The notes: generated from the letters alone by a model not told the origin. A stretch of DNA of 64,000 nt from Leptotrichia hofstadii (GCF_007990525.1 NZ_AP019823.1:1240001-1304000), one strand, 5' to 3'. Counted from the first letter of the stretch, positions 42,588 through 51,558 are shown. A program made the numbers and translations.

Positions 42588-43562
42588 TTATAATATTCCT
42601 TGATATTTTATACCTTTCCAATACACATTATTTACAATTACAGCTTCTTCTGGAAGATTAACATCTTTTAATGCCCATTTTTTAAACTCTTCAAAACCTG
42701 TTCTGTCAACAATGTAACCAATATGCTCTTTTGGCAGACTTCTGTCGATATATTTGTCAACATATTCGTAAGTATTTTTTATAATTTTTATTATTGATTC
42801 TTCATCTGCCCAGAATAGCCAGTCTTCTGCCAATCTTGGATTTTGTTTCCCAGTTCTTCCCATTATTGCAAGTTTGTAATATTTTTTAGGAGATCTTGTC
42901 CATGCTCCTGTTGGACAGTTTAGGACACATTCTCCACAACCTATGCATCTTTGGTGATCTCTTACAGGTTTATAGTTTTTATATGAAATTGCTCCTGTTG
43001 AAAGCTTTTTACATTTTCTTTCACACATTCCGCAAGAAACACATTTAGATTCATCAAGTTCAGGTTTTGCCATTCCAATTATTCCAAAATCATGCATTCT
43101 AACTTTTTGACAATCATTTGGACAACCTGTTAATGCTACTTTGAAGTGAAAATCATGCGGGAATATTGCTTTTTCAATTTTTTTTGCAAATTCCGTCGTA
43201 TTATAGGCACCTTTTGGACACACTTTGTTTCCGATACAAGCGGCAATATTTCTTGTACCAGCAGCGGCATATCCTTTATCTTTATCCTTATAATTAATTT
43301 CCAATTTTTCCATGATTGGCTGCACCATTTTATTTACTTTCTCAATATCATTCCAAGAAATTCCCAACACTTCAAAACCTTGACGAGTTGTAATATGAAC
43401 ATTTCCATCTCCGTAAGTATTAGCTATTTTTGCAACCATTTCCATTATTTCCCCAGTAATTGCTCCTCCTGGTACTCTCACACGCAATGCTGTTTTAGAT
43501 CTGTCCTTTGTTACCCTGAATGCATTTTTTGTAACAATTTTTCTATTTAAATCCATGCTCAT
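42588..43562 (-). CDS. asrC: Anaerobic sulfite reductase subunit C
   Basis: 324 aa. It has the nitrite/sulfite reductase ferredoxin-like half domain and siroheme-4Fe4S region (TRQGFEVLGISW, AACIGNKVCPKGAYNT, ALTGCPNDCQKVRMHDFG), then two 4Fe-4S ferredoxin motifs CVSCGMCERKC and CIGCGECVLNCP. AsrC is the catalytic subunit of the six-electron reduction of sulfite to sulfide. Length and order agree with Salmonella and clostridial AsrC. It follows asrB by 42 bases; AGAGGTA is the ribosome site. Confidence 0.95.
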   Translation of the reverse strand: MSMDLNRKIVTKNAFRVTKDRSKTALRVRVPGGAITGEIMEMVAKIANTYGDGNVHITTRQGFEVLGISWNDIEKVNKMVQPIMEKLEINYKDKDKGYAAAGTRNIAACIGNKVCPKGAYNTTEFAKKIEKAIFPHDFHFKVALTGCPNDCQKVRMHDFGIIGMAKPELDESKCVSCGMCERKCKKLSTGAISYKNYKPVRDHQRCIGCGECVLNCPTGAWTRSPKKYYKLAIMGRTGKQNPRLAEDWLFWADEESIIKIIKNTYEYVDKYIDRSLPKEHIGYIVDRTGFEEFKKWALKDVNLPEEAVIVNNVYWKGIKYQGIL

Positions 43563-43604
43563 TGTTTTTACCTCTTCTTTTGTTTTTTCTTAAAATTTCA
43601 TATC

Positions 43605-44483
43605 TTAATCAAGTAATTTTTTTGCAAAATCATATCTAAATACTGGCCCTTCAAGGCAAATATATGTTTCATCGATTTTACAATGTCCGCATTTCCCAAC
43701 GGCACAGGACATCTTTCTTTCAAACGAAACCCATATTTTTTCAGTTGGAATACCTGTTTTTAGGATTTCAAGGCAAGAAAAATGCATCATTACTGGTGGA
43801 CCTACAACAATGTATTCAACTTCATCCATATTTTCAGGAATTTTTAAATCGGGAATATATTTGGTAACCATTCCTTCATGAATTTCGTCTTCTGTCTTTC
43901 CAATATTTCTTGCTGTTTCTACATTATCCAATGTTACAAGTATTTCAATATTTTCTCTCCAACGTGAAAATTCCTCTTCAAAAATAACACTTTCATAATT
44001 TTTATATCCAACAATGATTTTAAAGGACTTCATTTCATCAGGATGTTTCGTAAAATATTCAATAATTGGACGAACTGGAGCAATTCCACTTCCTCCAACA
44101 ACCATTACAATATGCTTATTTTTGTATTGTTGAATTGGAAAGCCGTGTCCATAAGGTCCTCTCAAAAAAATTCTATCTCCTGCTTTCAATTCAAAAATCT
44201 TGTCTGTAACTTTTCCAACTTTTCTAATAAGGAAATCAAGATAACCTTCCTCCAAGTCAAAATTCGCAATGGAAATAGGGGCTTCTCCAACTCCTGGTAA
44301 TGAAACCTGCATAAACTGTCCAGCTTCTACACTTCCCTTTTTATATTCTACACGAAATAGCCATTCTAGCTCAGTAACTTTTTCAATAAACAAAAGTTTG
44401 TGAACAGTCGGTAAATATACATTCATATCCATTATAGCCTGTTCATCCATATTTATTGTATTTAATGTGTTAATTGTACTCAT
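43605..44483 (-). CDS. asrB: Anaerobic sulfite reductase subunit B
   Basis: 292 aa ferredoxin-NADP reductase-like subunit. FAD/NAD domain motifs: LRGPYGHGFPIQQY, VVGGSGIAPVRPIIEYF, and the C-terminal 2Fe-2S cysteine cluster CAVGKCGHCKIDETYICLEG. AsrB takes electrons from NADH and passes them to AsrA/AsrC. Its start codon overlaps the asrA stop (ATGA), so translation is coupled. Confidence 0.95.
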   Translation of the reverse strand: MSTINTLNTINMDEQAIMDMNVYLPTVHKLLFIEKVTELEWLFRVEYKKGSVEAGQFMQVSLPGVGEAPISIANFDLEEGYLDFLIRKVGKVTDKIFELKAGDRIFLRGPYGHGFPIQQYKNKHIVMVVGGSGIAPVRPIIEYFTKHPDEMKSFKIIVGYKNYESVIFEEEFSRWRENIEILVTLDNVETARNIGKTEDEIHEGMVTKYIPDLKIPENMDEVEYIVVGPPVMMHFSCLEILKTGIPTEKIWVSFERKMSCAVGKCGHCKIDETYICLEGPVFRYDFAKKLLD

Positions 44484-45640
44484 TCTGATTTTTCACCTCT
44501 TTTTTCAGCCGAAATTCTTTTTAGTTCGGCACTTAACTTGTTTATGCAATTTGAGAATGAAATGTATTCAGGACATGCATCATCACATCTTCCACACCCT
44601 GTACACATCTGATATCCAAATCTTTTTTTAAAATCAGATATTTTGTGCATTACCTTAAATCTCATCCTATCTCCATGTCTTTGTCTGAATGAATGTCCAC
44701 CAGCCATATCTGTAAATCCATTCACATGACATGAAGCCCACACACGTCTTCTTTCTCCATTGTTTTCATTTTCGCTGTAAAAAACATCTTGTGTAGTCGT
44801 GCAGGTACAAGTTGGACAAACAAAGTTACATTTTCCGCAGGCTATGCAACGACTGTCGTATTCACGCCATAAATCCAGATTTATTATATCTTCAAGCTCA
44901 ATATTGTCAGGAATATCCACATGGATTTCATTATCTTCTACGAATTCCATTTCAAATTCAACATTTTCCTTTATTTTATTGCTATTATTTTCAGCAATTA
45001 TTTCTTCAAGATATTTTTTCATTTTTTCATCTTTTACATCCAGGTACATTTCATTTATTTTATTTTCATCAGCGTTTCTGGTATTTTTTTCAGCTATAAG
45101 TTCATCAAAGTATACCTTCAATTCATCATCTTTTATATCAGCAAATATTTCCTTTTCTGTAACTTTTATTCCAATATTATATTCATCAGTCTTGTTAGTG
45201 CCCATATCTACACAAAAACAGTTCTCAAATGAATTTGGACATCCAAACACTACAAATTTAACTTTATCTCTAACCCTCTTGTAGTAAATATCCAAAAATT
45301 TATTATTCAAGTAAATATCATCAACTCTTTTGACACCATGTAAATCACAGCTTCTAAGAAATATAAGATATTTTTGCTCCTGTTCTTTGGGCATCTTGCA
45401 TCCTTCTTCTGTAAAATAAAACATTGTTTGTGTTATTGGCAACATTATTTCTTTTGCTGAAAAATGAGATTTTTTGTCAAAACATATTTCATCAATTTTT
45501 TCAATTTCAGAATATCTGATTACAGAAGTATCTGAAAATGTACCACGAAATGGTATCTCAATTGGAGCATATATCTTGTATTCTTTTTTCAGCTTTTCAA
45601 GTGCCAGATTAAAATTTTCACGATTTAAACTGATTTTCAT
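44480..45640 (-). CDS. asrA: Anaerobic sulfite reductase subunit A with internal insert
   Basis: 386 aa, about 40 longer than typical AsrA (~340-350). Two 4Fe-4S clusters are visible: CIACGKCNFVCPTCTC and MCTGCGRCDDACPEY. The central segment ~165-225 contains a two-fold imperfect repeat, DIKDDELKVYFDELIAEKN and DVKDEKMKKYLEEIIAENN, which accounts for the excess. AsrA is the electron-transfer subunit between AsrB and AsrC. AGGAGGG lies 6 bases before ATG. It is 63 bases downstream of the FNT gene. Confidence 0.93.
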   Translation of the reverse strand: MKISLNRENFNLALEKLKKEYKIYAPIEIPFRGTFSDTSVIRYSEIEKIDEICFDKKSHFSAKEIMLPITQTMFYFTEEGCKMPKEQEQKYLIFLRSCDLHGVKRVDDIYLNNKFLDIYYKRVRDKVKFVVFGCPNSFENCFCVDMGTNKTDEYNIGIKVTEKEIFADIKDDELKVYFDELIAEKNTRNADENKINEMYLDVKDEKMKKYLEEIIAENNSNKIKENVEFEMEFVEDNEIHVDIPDNIELEDIINLDLWREYDSRCIACGKCNFVCPTCTCTTTQDVFYSENENNGERRRVWASCHVNGFTDMAGGHSFRQRHGDRMRFKVMHKISDFKKRFGYQMCTGCGRCDDACPEYISFSNCINKLSAELKRISAEKRGEKSE

Positions 45641-45703
45641 TTTCCCTCCTAAATTTTACTTTATCTCTCCATTTAAAAATTATTTTTCTTTTTATTTAAA
45701 TTA

Positions 45704-46468
45704 TTATTTATCCTTTTTTGCTAAATAATAGCAAGCAAAACCAACAAATGCTCCACCAACAATATTCCCCAATGTTACAAATAATAAATTATAAAAATAA
45801 CCATTTAATGTTATTTCTTTTGCTCCATTGTATATTATCCCCATCATTAAAAGAGTCATATTAGCAACACTGTGCTCAAATCCAGCAGTTATAAATGCAA
45901 ATAAACACCAGAATACCATTATTAGCTTAGCGGTTTCCTCTTTTAACTTTATTCCAGCCAGAACCGCAAGGCACACAAGAATATTACATAAAATTCCTTT
46001 AAAAAACAGTTCGTGAGGCAATGCAGTAATCTTTGCCTTTGAAACTTTCACAATAAATTCTACAACAGGTTTTGAAGCAGAATTTGAAAATACATACGCT
46101 ATTGCAAGCATAATTGACCCTACGATGTTTCCCACATAAGATGCTGCCCACATAAGAATCATATCTTTAAAACTTATTCCCTTGTTTAAAAACCCTGCTA
46201 CTCCAATCATATTATTTCCTGTGAAAAGCTCAGTTCCAAAAACAACTACAAGGCTAAGCGCTATCCCAAAACTAACTCCCATAAGAATTTTGTTAGTCGG
46301 CAATCCGCTGCTAACTCCTCCTACTGTGAAAGTCAATAAAATTCCTATCCCAATAAACATTCCAGCCAAAAATGCAGACAGGAAGTACTTTCCTTTACCT
46401 TCTTTTAAAAGTCCAATTTTACTTTTCGAGGCATTTGTTATTGATTCTAAAGTTTCTTTATTTCGCAT
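45704..46468 (-). CDS. Formate/nitrite-type channel, likely hydrosulfide or sulfite channel
   Basis: 254 aa with six membrane segments and the FNT fold (GIGILLTFTVGGVSSGLPTN, FTGNNMIGVAGFLNKGISF, AFITAGFEHSVANMTLLMMG with the EHSVANM block). FNT proteins are pentameric anion channels. A clostridial member encoded beside asrABC conducts hydrosulfide (HSC), so with asrA 63 bases downstream this one probably exports sulfide or admits sulfite. The true ribosome site AGGAAAGGAG is ~38 bases before ATG 46468, with a hairpin between them (see 46479-46503). Confidence 0.9.
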   Translation of the reverse strand: MRNKETLESITNASKSKIGLLKEGKGKYFLSAFLAGMFIGIGILLTFTVGGVSSGLPTNKILMGVSFGIALSLVVVFGTELFTGNNMIGVAGFLNKGISFKDMILMWAASYVGNIVGSIMLAIAYVFSNSASKPVVEFIVKVSKAKITALPHELFFKGILCNILVCLAVLAGIKLKEETAKLIMVFWCLFAFITAGFEHSVANMTLLMMGIIYNGAKEITLNGYFYNLLFVTLGNIVGGAFVGFACYYLAKKDK

Positions 46469-46478
46469 TCTTTACATG

Positions 46479-46503
46479 GTAATAAAATCTCTTATTTTAT
46501 TAC
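46479..46503 (-). promoter_or_regulatory. Perfect 25-base palindrome between ribosome site and FNT start
   Basis: GTAATAAAAT (46479-46488), five-base loop, ATTTTATTAC (46494-46503). On the minus-strand mRNA it falls between AGGAAAGGAG (46516-46507) and ATG (46468). Folding shortens the ribosome-site-to-start distance from ~38 to ~13 bases. It could also be a protein-binding operator. Confidence 0.7.
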
Positions 46504-46565
46504 ATTCTCCTTTCCTAAAAATTTGGCCTTTCTTATTTTGTGAAAAATTTCTTATCTTTTATTAA

Positions 46566-46594
46566 ATTATCACATAAAAAAAGTAAAAAGTCTA
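46566..46594 (-). promoter_or_regulatory. Promoter of the FNT-asrABC unit
   Basis: On the minus strand TAGACT (46594-46589), 17 bases, GATAAT (46571-46566). The -10 lies inside TGTGATAAT, and a second TCACA 26-30 bases away gives an imperfect TGTGA..TCACA inverted repeat that could bind a CRP/FNR-type regulator; inference only. Confidence 0.5.
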
Positions 46595-46731
46595 CCCAAA
46601 AAAAATATTTTTTATATTTGCAGTTAGAATATTTTGATTAGCTAATTAAAAATAATTTTCAAAAAAAAATCGCTGTCTTTTAAAACAACGATTAATTTAA
46701 CAAAATTCTTTTCACTAATGCCTTCATATCC

Positions 46732-47739
46732 TTAAAAATTTTCAATTTTTTTCAGCAGTTCCCTTAATGTTTCAGAATTCGCCTTTGGCTCATTAATTGC
46801 CCGCTTCCAAGCCTTGCTGCCGCGTACATTGTGAAATAATCCATGTGCATGCATCAGGAATAGATGTGGTCGAAGCTGCTGTTTTTCCATATTTTCAACA
46901 TAATGTATCATTTTTTCTATAATTTCTTTGCGAGTGATGTTTATTTCCTTTCCATAATATTTTTCAAATTCAGCTAAAATCATAGGATTGTCGTAAATTT
47001 CACGTCCTAACATCGCAGAATCCACGTATTTTAAATGTTCGTCAATTTCTTCAACTGTTTTTATTCCGCCGTTAATTTCTATGTGCAAATCAGGGTTATC
47101 TTTCTTTACACGGTAAACTTCATCATATCTGAGTGGCGGTATGCTTCTGTTCTGCTTCGGATCAAGTCCTGCAAGTATCGCTATCCGTGCATGAATAATG
47201 TATTTGCTGACACCGGCTTGTTTAGTGATGCTAATAAAATTTTCCATATCCTCGTATTTATCTAGCAATGTTCGTTTGAAAGAATCTGGCAATACATTTT
47301 TTCCATCAATTCCAATTCTATGTTTTACAGACACCGGCTTTCCTGTTGCGTCTTTCATTGATTTCACAATGTTTGCCACTTCTTCTGGAAATGCCATAAG
47401 ATAAGCTCCCATCATGTTTCCTGAGACTCTGTCAGAAGGACATCCGACATTTAGATTGATTTCGTCGTAATTATATTTTTCAGCAATTTTTACAGCCTGA
47501 TACGCTTCTTTGGGATTAGTCGCCGCAATTTGCAGCACGATAGGATGTTCCACTTCATCAAATCCCAAAATATAGTCCAAATCCCCATTAAGAACAGCCT
47601 GTGCCGTTATCATCTCCGTGTACAGCAAAACATCCTTATTTATCATTCTCACGAAATTTCTAAAATTTCTGTCCGTCCTGTCCACCATCGGAGCTATACT
47701 TATCTTATTTTTCACAGCATTTCCTTTCATTGATTTCAA
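46732..47739 (-). CDS. dusA: tRNA-dihydrouridine synthase, DusA type
   Basis: 335 aa. ISIAPMVDRTDRNFRNFVR, LYTEMITAQAVLNGD, INLNVGCPSDRVSGNMMGAY with the catalytic Cys, and VKHRIGIDG are DusA features; IHARIAILAGLDPKQNR near the middle is the DusA-specific segment. DusA reduces U20/20a of tRNA with FMN and NADPH. It ends at the left of a gene-free 263-base stretch. The M48 lipoprotein gene lies 11 bases upstream, so both may share a transcript. Confidence 0.92.
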   Translation of the reverse strand: MKSMKGNAVKNKISIAPMVDRTDRNFRNFVRMINKDVLLYTEMITAQAVLNGDLDYILGFDEVEHPIVLQIAATNPKEAYQAVKIAEKYNYDEINLNVGCPSDRVSGNMMGAYLMAFPEEVANIVKSMKDATGKPVSVKHRIGIDGKNVLPDSFKRTLLDKYEDMENFISITKQAGVSKYIIHARIAILAGLDPKQNRSIPPLRYDEVYRVKKDNPDLHIEINGGIKTVEEIDEHLKYVDSAMLGREIYDNPMILAEFEKYYGKEINITRKEIIEKMIHYVENMEKQQLRPHLFLMHAHGLFHNVRGSKAWKRAINEPKANSETLRELLKKIENF

Positions 47740-47750
47740 AAATTATCAGT

Positions 47751-48545
47751 TTATCTTGCATTATAATATTTCATTGCTTCAGGCAGGAATTTTCTTGCCG
47801 CTTCAATTCTATTTTTTCCAGATGGATGCGTTGACAGAATTTCAGCTCCTTTTCCTGCTCCTATTGAGTCCATTCTCTCAAGAGCCGTGATTGCTTCGGA
47901 CGGATTGTATCCAGCCATTGCCATAAATATCATTCCGTATTTATCCGCCTCGTATTCCTGAGTTCTGTTAAATTTCAGAAGAGTAATTGAAAGTCCGCCA
48001 GAAACAAGTGAAGATACAGCATTTCCGCCTGTTACAGCATCTGTTACGGTTGCGGCGATTCCTGCAAGCGCCTTGTTGCTTGAAGCTTCAGCATGATGAC
48101 CTCCAATAACATGACCAATTTCGTGCCCCATTACAAACGCAATTCCTGCATCGGTATTCAGAACTGGCAATATTCCAGTATAAAAGGCAATCTTACCGCC
48201 CGGCATTGCAAACGCATTTATTTCATTAGTTTTTATCAGATTAAATTCCCACTGCAGGCTGGACACCTTATTTGACATTCCGTTTTCTCTTAGATACTGC
48301 TCAACTGCTGTAGAAATTTTTCCTCCAATTCTTCTCAGACGCTGCCCTTCAGCTGTATTATTTGCCAAAAGCCCCTTAGCTCCTGCCTGCTGAATAAGCT
48401 GCCTGTAACTGGAAACCGAGCTTTCCGCCACGCTTTCGTCACTTACCAGTTTTAGCTGCCTTCTCCCTGTAAGCGGAGCTACTGCACAGCTGGAAATCAT
48501 CGTTGCCGCTGTTACTAAAAATAATATTTTTGAATACTTTCTCAT
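47751..48545 (-). CDS. M48-family metalloprotease lipoprotein
   Basis: 264 aa from ATG 48545 after AAAGGAG; a GTG at 48563 precedes the ribosome site and is rejected. Lipoprotein signal MRKYSKILFLVTAATMISSC with lipobox ISSC. The protease domain has zinc motif VMGHEIGHVIGGHH near residue 140 and the third ligand in NRTQEYEADKYG. It resembles LoiP/YcaL/BepA-type periplasmic lipoproteins that degrade misfolded outer-membrane proteins. A link to quality control of the giant autotransporters is a reasonable but untested idea. Confidence 0.92.
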   Translation of the reverse strand: MRKYSKILFLVTAATMISSCAVAPLTGRRQLKLVSDESVAESSVSSYRQLIQQAGAKGLLANNTAEGQRLRRIGGKISTAVEQYLRENGMSNKVSSLQWEFNLIKTNEINAFAMPGGKIAFYTGILPVLNTDAGIAFVMGHEIGHVIGGHHAEASSNKALAGIAATVTDAVTGGNAVSSLVSGGLSITLLKFNRTQEYEADKYGMIFMAMAGYNPSEAITALERMDSIGAGKGAEILSTHPSGKNRIEAARKFLPEAMKYYNAR

Positions 48546-48722
48546 TTTTGAACTCCTTTCCACTTTTTAAAATATGATACCCATTAAATTGTACAATTTT
48601 TTTCAGTAATTTTCAATATGATTTTCTTATAAAAAATTTTATTTTAAAAAAACTATAATTTATTCAGAAAAATAAAATTTAATCATATTTTTTTATTTAT
48701 TTCAATTTATCCTTGCATGCTC

Positions 48723-48751
48723 TTTAAAAATAAGGTTTTATTTGATATAAT
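48723..48751 (+). promoter_or_regulatory. Promoter of argH
   Basis: TTTAAA (48723-48728), 17 bases, TATAAT (48746-48751), 38 bases before ATG. Confidence 0.55.
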
Positions 48752-48789
48752 ATACAAATAAATTATGTTTTTAGAAAGGGCTGAGAAAT

Positions 48790-50169
48790 ATGAAAAAAAT
48801 GTGGGAAGGGCGATTTCATAAGGAAACTAACAAATTGTTAGAAAAATTTAATGCGTCCATTACGTTTGATAAAAGAATGTATGAAGAGGATATTGCTGGA
48901 AGTATTGCACACAGCAGAATGCTTGCTAAACAAGGGATTATTTCAGAAAATGAACAAAAAGATATTGAAAATGGGCTGCTTCAGATAAAGGATGAAATTG
49001 AAAAGGGAGAATTTGAGTTTAGAATTGAAGATGAAGATATTCATATGTCGATTGAGAAAAGGCTGACACAGATTATTGGGGCTGTGGCTGGAAAACTGCA
49101 TACTGCCAGAAGCCGAAACGATCAGGTGGCTCTTGACGTACGAATGTATGTACGAAAAGAAGCTCGTAAAATCTCAAATTTGCTTGTAAAAATGGAAAAT
49201 GTACTGCTAGGGCTTGCTGAAAAATATAAAAATGTTATTATTCCTGGATATACTCATTTACAAAGGGCTCAACCGATTTTATTCTCTCATCACCTGATGG
49301 CTTACTTTCAAATGTTTAAAAGGGATATTTCGAGAATTGAGGACTTTCTCAAAAGAAGTGATGAAATGCCACTTGGAGCAGGGGCATTAGCTGGAACTAC
49401 ATTTAATCTTGACAGACATTTTGTGGCAGAAGAACTTGGATTTTCAAAGCCTACGGAAAATAGTCTTGATTCTGTAAGCGACAGGGATTTTATAATTGAG
49501 CTTGCAATGATTATTTCAGTAATTTCAATGCACTTATCAAGATTTTCAGAAGAAATTATTATCTGGTGCACATCCGAATTTTCATTTATAAATCTGGATG
49601 ATGCCTTTGCAACTGGCTCTTCAATTATGCCACAGAAAAAAAATCCCGACATTGCCGAACTTGTAAGAGGGAAAACAGGCAGAATCTACGGAAATCTTAT
49701 GGGAATCTTAACAACAATGAAAGCACTCCCACTAGCTTATAATAAGGATATGCAGGAAGATAAGGAAGGAATTTTTGACTCTATTGACAATATCAAATTA
49801 TCCATCGAAATTTTTTACCTAATGCTTGATACAATAACAGTAAATAATGAAAAAATCTATGCTTCAATGCGAGCAGGATTCCTAAACGCAACAGATGTAG
49901 CCGATTACCTTGCAAAACACAACGTTCCGTTCAGACAGGCACATAAAATCGTTGGAGAAATCGTATCCTACTGCGAAGATAAGAAAATCGCAATTGATGA
50001 CATGAAACTCGAAGAATTTCATAAATTTTCTGATGTTTTCAAAGATGATATTCTTTCAGAAATCACAATTGAAAACTGCGTAAACAAACGAAATTCATTT
50101 GGTGGAACCTCCATAAAAAATGTTGAAATGCAAATTGAAAATGGAAAGAAATTTTTAGAAACTTTATAA
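48790..50169 (+). CDS. argH: Argininosuccinate lyase
   Basis: 459 aa. The fumarase/aspartase superfamily signature GSSIMPQKKNPD with its catalytic Ser loop is at ~279-290, and the start MWEGRFHKETNKLLEKFNAS and LHTARSRNDQVALDVRMY are specific to argininosuccinate lyase. It splits argininosuccinate into arginine and fumarate in the cytosol. No argG or other arginine gene is beside it. AGAAAGGGCTGAG supplies the ribosome site. Repeat R1 copy b begins right after the stop. Confidence 0.95.
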   Translation: MKKMWEGRFHKETNKLLEKFNASITFDKRMYEEDIAGSIAHSRMLAKQGIISENEQKDIENGLLQIKDEIEKGEFEFRIEDEDIHMSIEKRLTQIIGAVAGKLHTARSRNDQVALDVRMYVRKEARKISNLLVKMENVLLGLAEKYKNVIIPGYTHLQRAQPILFSHHLMAYFQMFKRDISRIEDFLKRSDEMPLGAGALAGTTFNLDRHFVAEELGFSKPTENSLDSVSDRDFIIELAMIISVISMHLSRFSEEIIIWCTSEFSFINLDDAFATGSSIMPQKKNPDIAELVRGKTGRIYGNLMGILTTMKALPLAYNKDMQEDKEGIFDSIDNIKLSIEIFYLMLDTITVNNEKIYASMRAGFLNATDVADYLAKHNVPFRQAHKIVGEIVSYCEDKKIAIDDMKLEEFHKFSDVFKDDILSEITIENCVNKRNSFGGTSIKNVEMQIENGKKFLETL

Positions 50170-50179
50170 TATTATCCCC

Positions 50180-50512
50180 ATTTTAAAATGAGAATAAATT
50201 TTTATAATTAGGTTTCATAATCATTCAACTTTTTCTTTTTTATTTTCGTAGGATTGCTCATTGCCGCAAATCCTACAACCTATGGCTAGTCTACGACATT
50301 TTCCTGCACTGACAAAAAACTCGCTATGCTCAGACAGTTTTGCCAGCACAGAAAAATGCTCCGACAGATTAGTTTATCGCAGACTCTGTTTAAAAGATAA
50401 AAATTATATCTTATAATTACTTGAAAATATTAGATTTAGAAAAATTTGTAATAATTTCGTTATTTAAATAGGATTTAGTATCAGGTATAATTTTATTTTC
50501 TATTAAATTTTT
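50180..50512 (+). repeat. Dispersed repeat R1, copy b (core 50241-50366)
   Basis: Fills the stretch from just after argH to the promoter of lipoprotein copy 2. Core TTTTCGTAGGATTGCTCATT, CAAATCCTACAACCTATGGC and TAGTCTACGACATTTTCCTG is nearly identical to copies a and c; homology continues through CTGTTTAAAAGATAAAAATT, TTGAAAATATTAGATTTA and TTTCGTTATTTAAATAGG. Same orientation as the flanking genes. Confidence 0.8.
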
Positions 50513-50529
50513 GGAAGAAATATAATAAA

Positions 50530-50558
50530 TTGCATTTTAACTTAAAATATTGTATAAT
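50530..50558 (+). promoter_or_regulatory. Promoter of small lipoprotein cassette, copy 2
   Basis: TTGCAT (50530-50535), 17 bases, TATAAT (50553-50558), as at 13723 and 51962. Confidence 0.85.
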
Positions 50559-50647
50559 AAAAATATAAAAAGAACACAATTAATTAATACAAAAAATGAA
50601 ATACATATTCAACTTAGATAAGACAATATAAAAGGAGATGAATATTT

Positions 50648-50803
50648 ATGAAAAAGATTATTATGCTAGTTATATTAGCTATGACTGTGTTCAGCTGCAG
50701 TATTATAGATGAATACAATGAAGCTAAACGAGAAGCTTCTGAAAGAGGAAGAGAATGTTACAGAGACCGTTATGGTAATTTTTATTGCGAAGATACAAAA
50801 TAA
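50648..50803 (+). CDS. Tiny Cys-pair lipoprotein, copy 2
   Basis: 51 aa. MKKIIMLVILAMTVFSC (lipobox VFSC) is almost the same as copy 1. Mature part SIIDEYNEAKREASERGREC then YRDRYGNFYCEDTK keeps ERG, the two Cys nine residues apart, YGN and YCED; the C-terminal RYGN extension of copies 1 and 3 is absent. AAAGGAG lies 9 bases before ATG. Conserved promoter and terminator as in the other cassettes. Function unknown. Confidence 0.85.
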   Translation: MKKIIMLVILAMTVFSCSIIDEYNEAKREASERGRECYRDRYGNFYCEDTK

Positions 50804-50825
50804 GAAATGATGAATTTATATAAGA

Positions 50826-50874
50826 AGGGTGAGGCTTCTCGTTCAGGAGAATATATTCTTGCTCTTTTTCTTTT
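50826..50874 (+). terminator. Conserved terminator hairpin of lipoprotein cassette, copy 2
   Basis: AGGGTGAG (50826-50833) pairs with CTTGCTCT (50858-50865), inner TCTC/GGAGA helix, then TTTTCTTTT. Confidence 0.8.
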
Positions 50875-51084
50875 GGTTAAATAATTATAAAATTATATCT
50901 AATTTTTAAATTTTAATAAACTGATTGAGTTTTCATTATTAAACCTTATTCAGAAAATAGAAACTATTTTAAGAACAAGAAGTTTAGATATATAATTCAA
51001 AATTTATTAAATATTCTCTATTTAAATAGTAAATAATAGTAAATAATATTAAAAAAAATTTAAATGAAAGGAAAAATTATTACA

Positions 51085-51558
51085 ATGAAAGAAATTAGAC
51101 TAGCACAAGAAAAAGATATTCCAAAAATAGAAAATCTGCTGGAACAAATTTTATTAATTCATCATGAAGGTCGTCCAGACATTTTCAAGGCAACTGGAAA
51201 AAAATACACAGCAAAAGAATTAACAGAAATGTTAAACGATTCAAACAAGCCAATATTCGTAGCAACTGATGAAAATGATAACGTAATTGGCTATATTTTC
51301 TGTATTTTCAAGCAACAAACAAATCACAACGTACTAACTGATATAAAAACATTGTTTATTGATGATCTTTGCGTTGATGAAAGCACTCGTGGGCAGAATA
51401 TCGGAAAGAAATTATATGACTTTGCCTTAGATTTTGCAAAAAAAGAAGGCTGTTACAATTTAACATTGGATGCTTGGGCTAATAATGCTGGAGCTGTTAG
51501 ATTTTATGAAAGGTTGGGAATGAAAGTTCAGAAGTATGTTTTTGAAGAGATTTTGTAA
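51085..51558 (+). CDS. GNAT-family N-acetyltransferase
   Basis: 157 aa from ATG 51085, which follows AAAGGAAAAATTATTACA; an ATG at 51064 overlaps the ribosome site. EIRLAQEKDIPKIENLLEQI is the GNAT N-terminus, DLCVDESTRGQNIGKKLYDF the acetyl-CoA loop (motif A), and LDAWANNAGAVRFYERLGMK the motif B end. Substrate unknown; the family acylates amines of small molecules or protein N-termini. It lies between two R1-lipoprotein units, so it may have been flanked by the duplication. Confidence 0.92.
   Translation: MKEIRLAQEKDIPKIENLLEQILLIHHEGRPDIFKATGKKYTAKELTEMLNDSNKPIFVATDENDNVIGYIFCIFKQQTNHNVLTDIKTLFIDDLCVDESTRGQNIGKKLYDFALDFAKKEGCYNLTLDAWANNAGAVRFYERLGMKVQKYVFEEIL

Noticed and set aside
44799-45284. 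Plus-strand ORFs of 95-161 aa
   Set aside because: Antisense to asrA, which has intact ferredoxin motifs.
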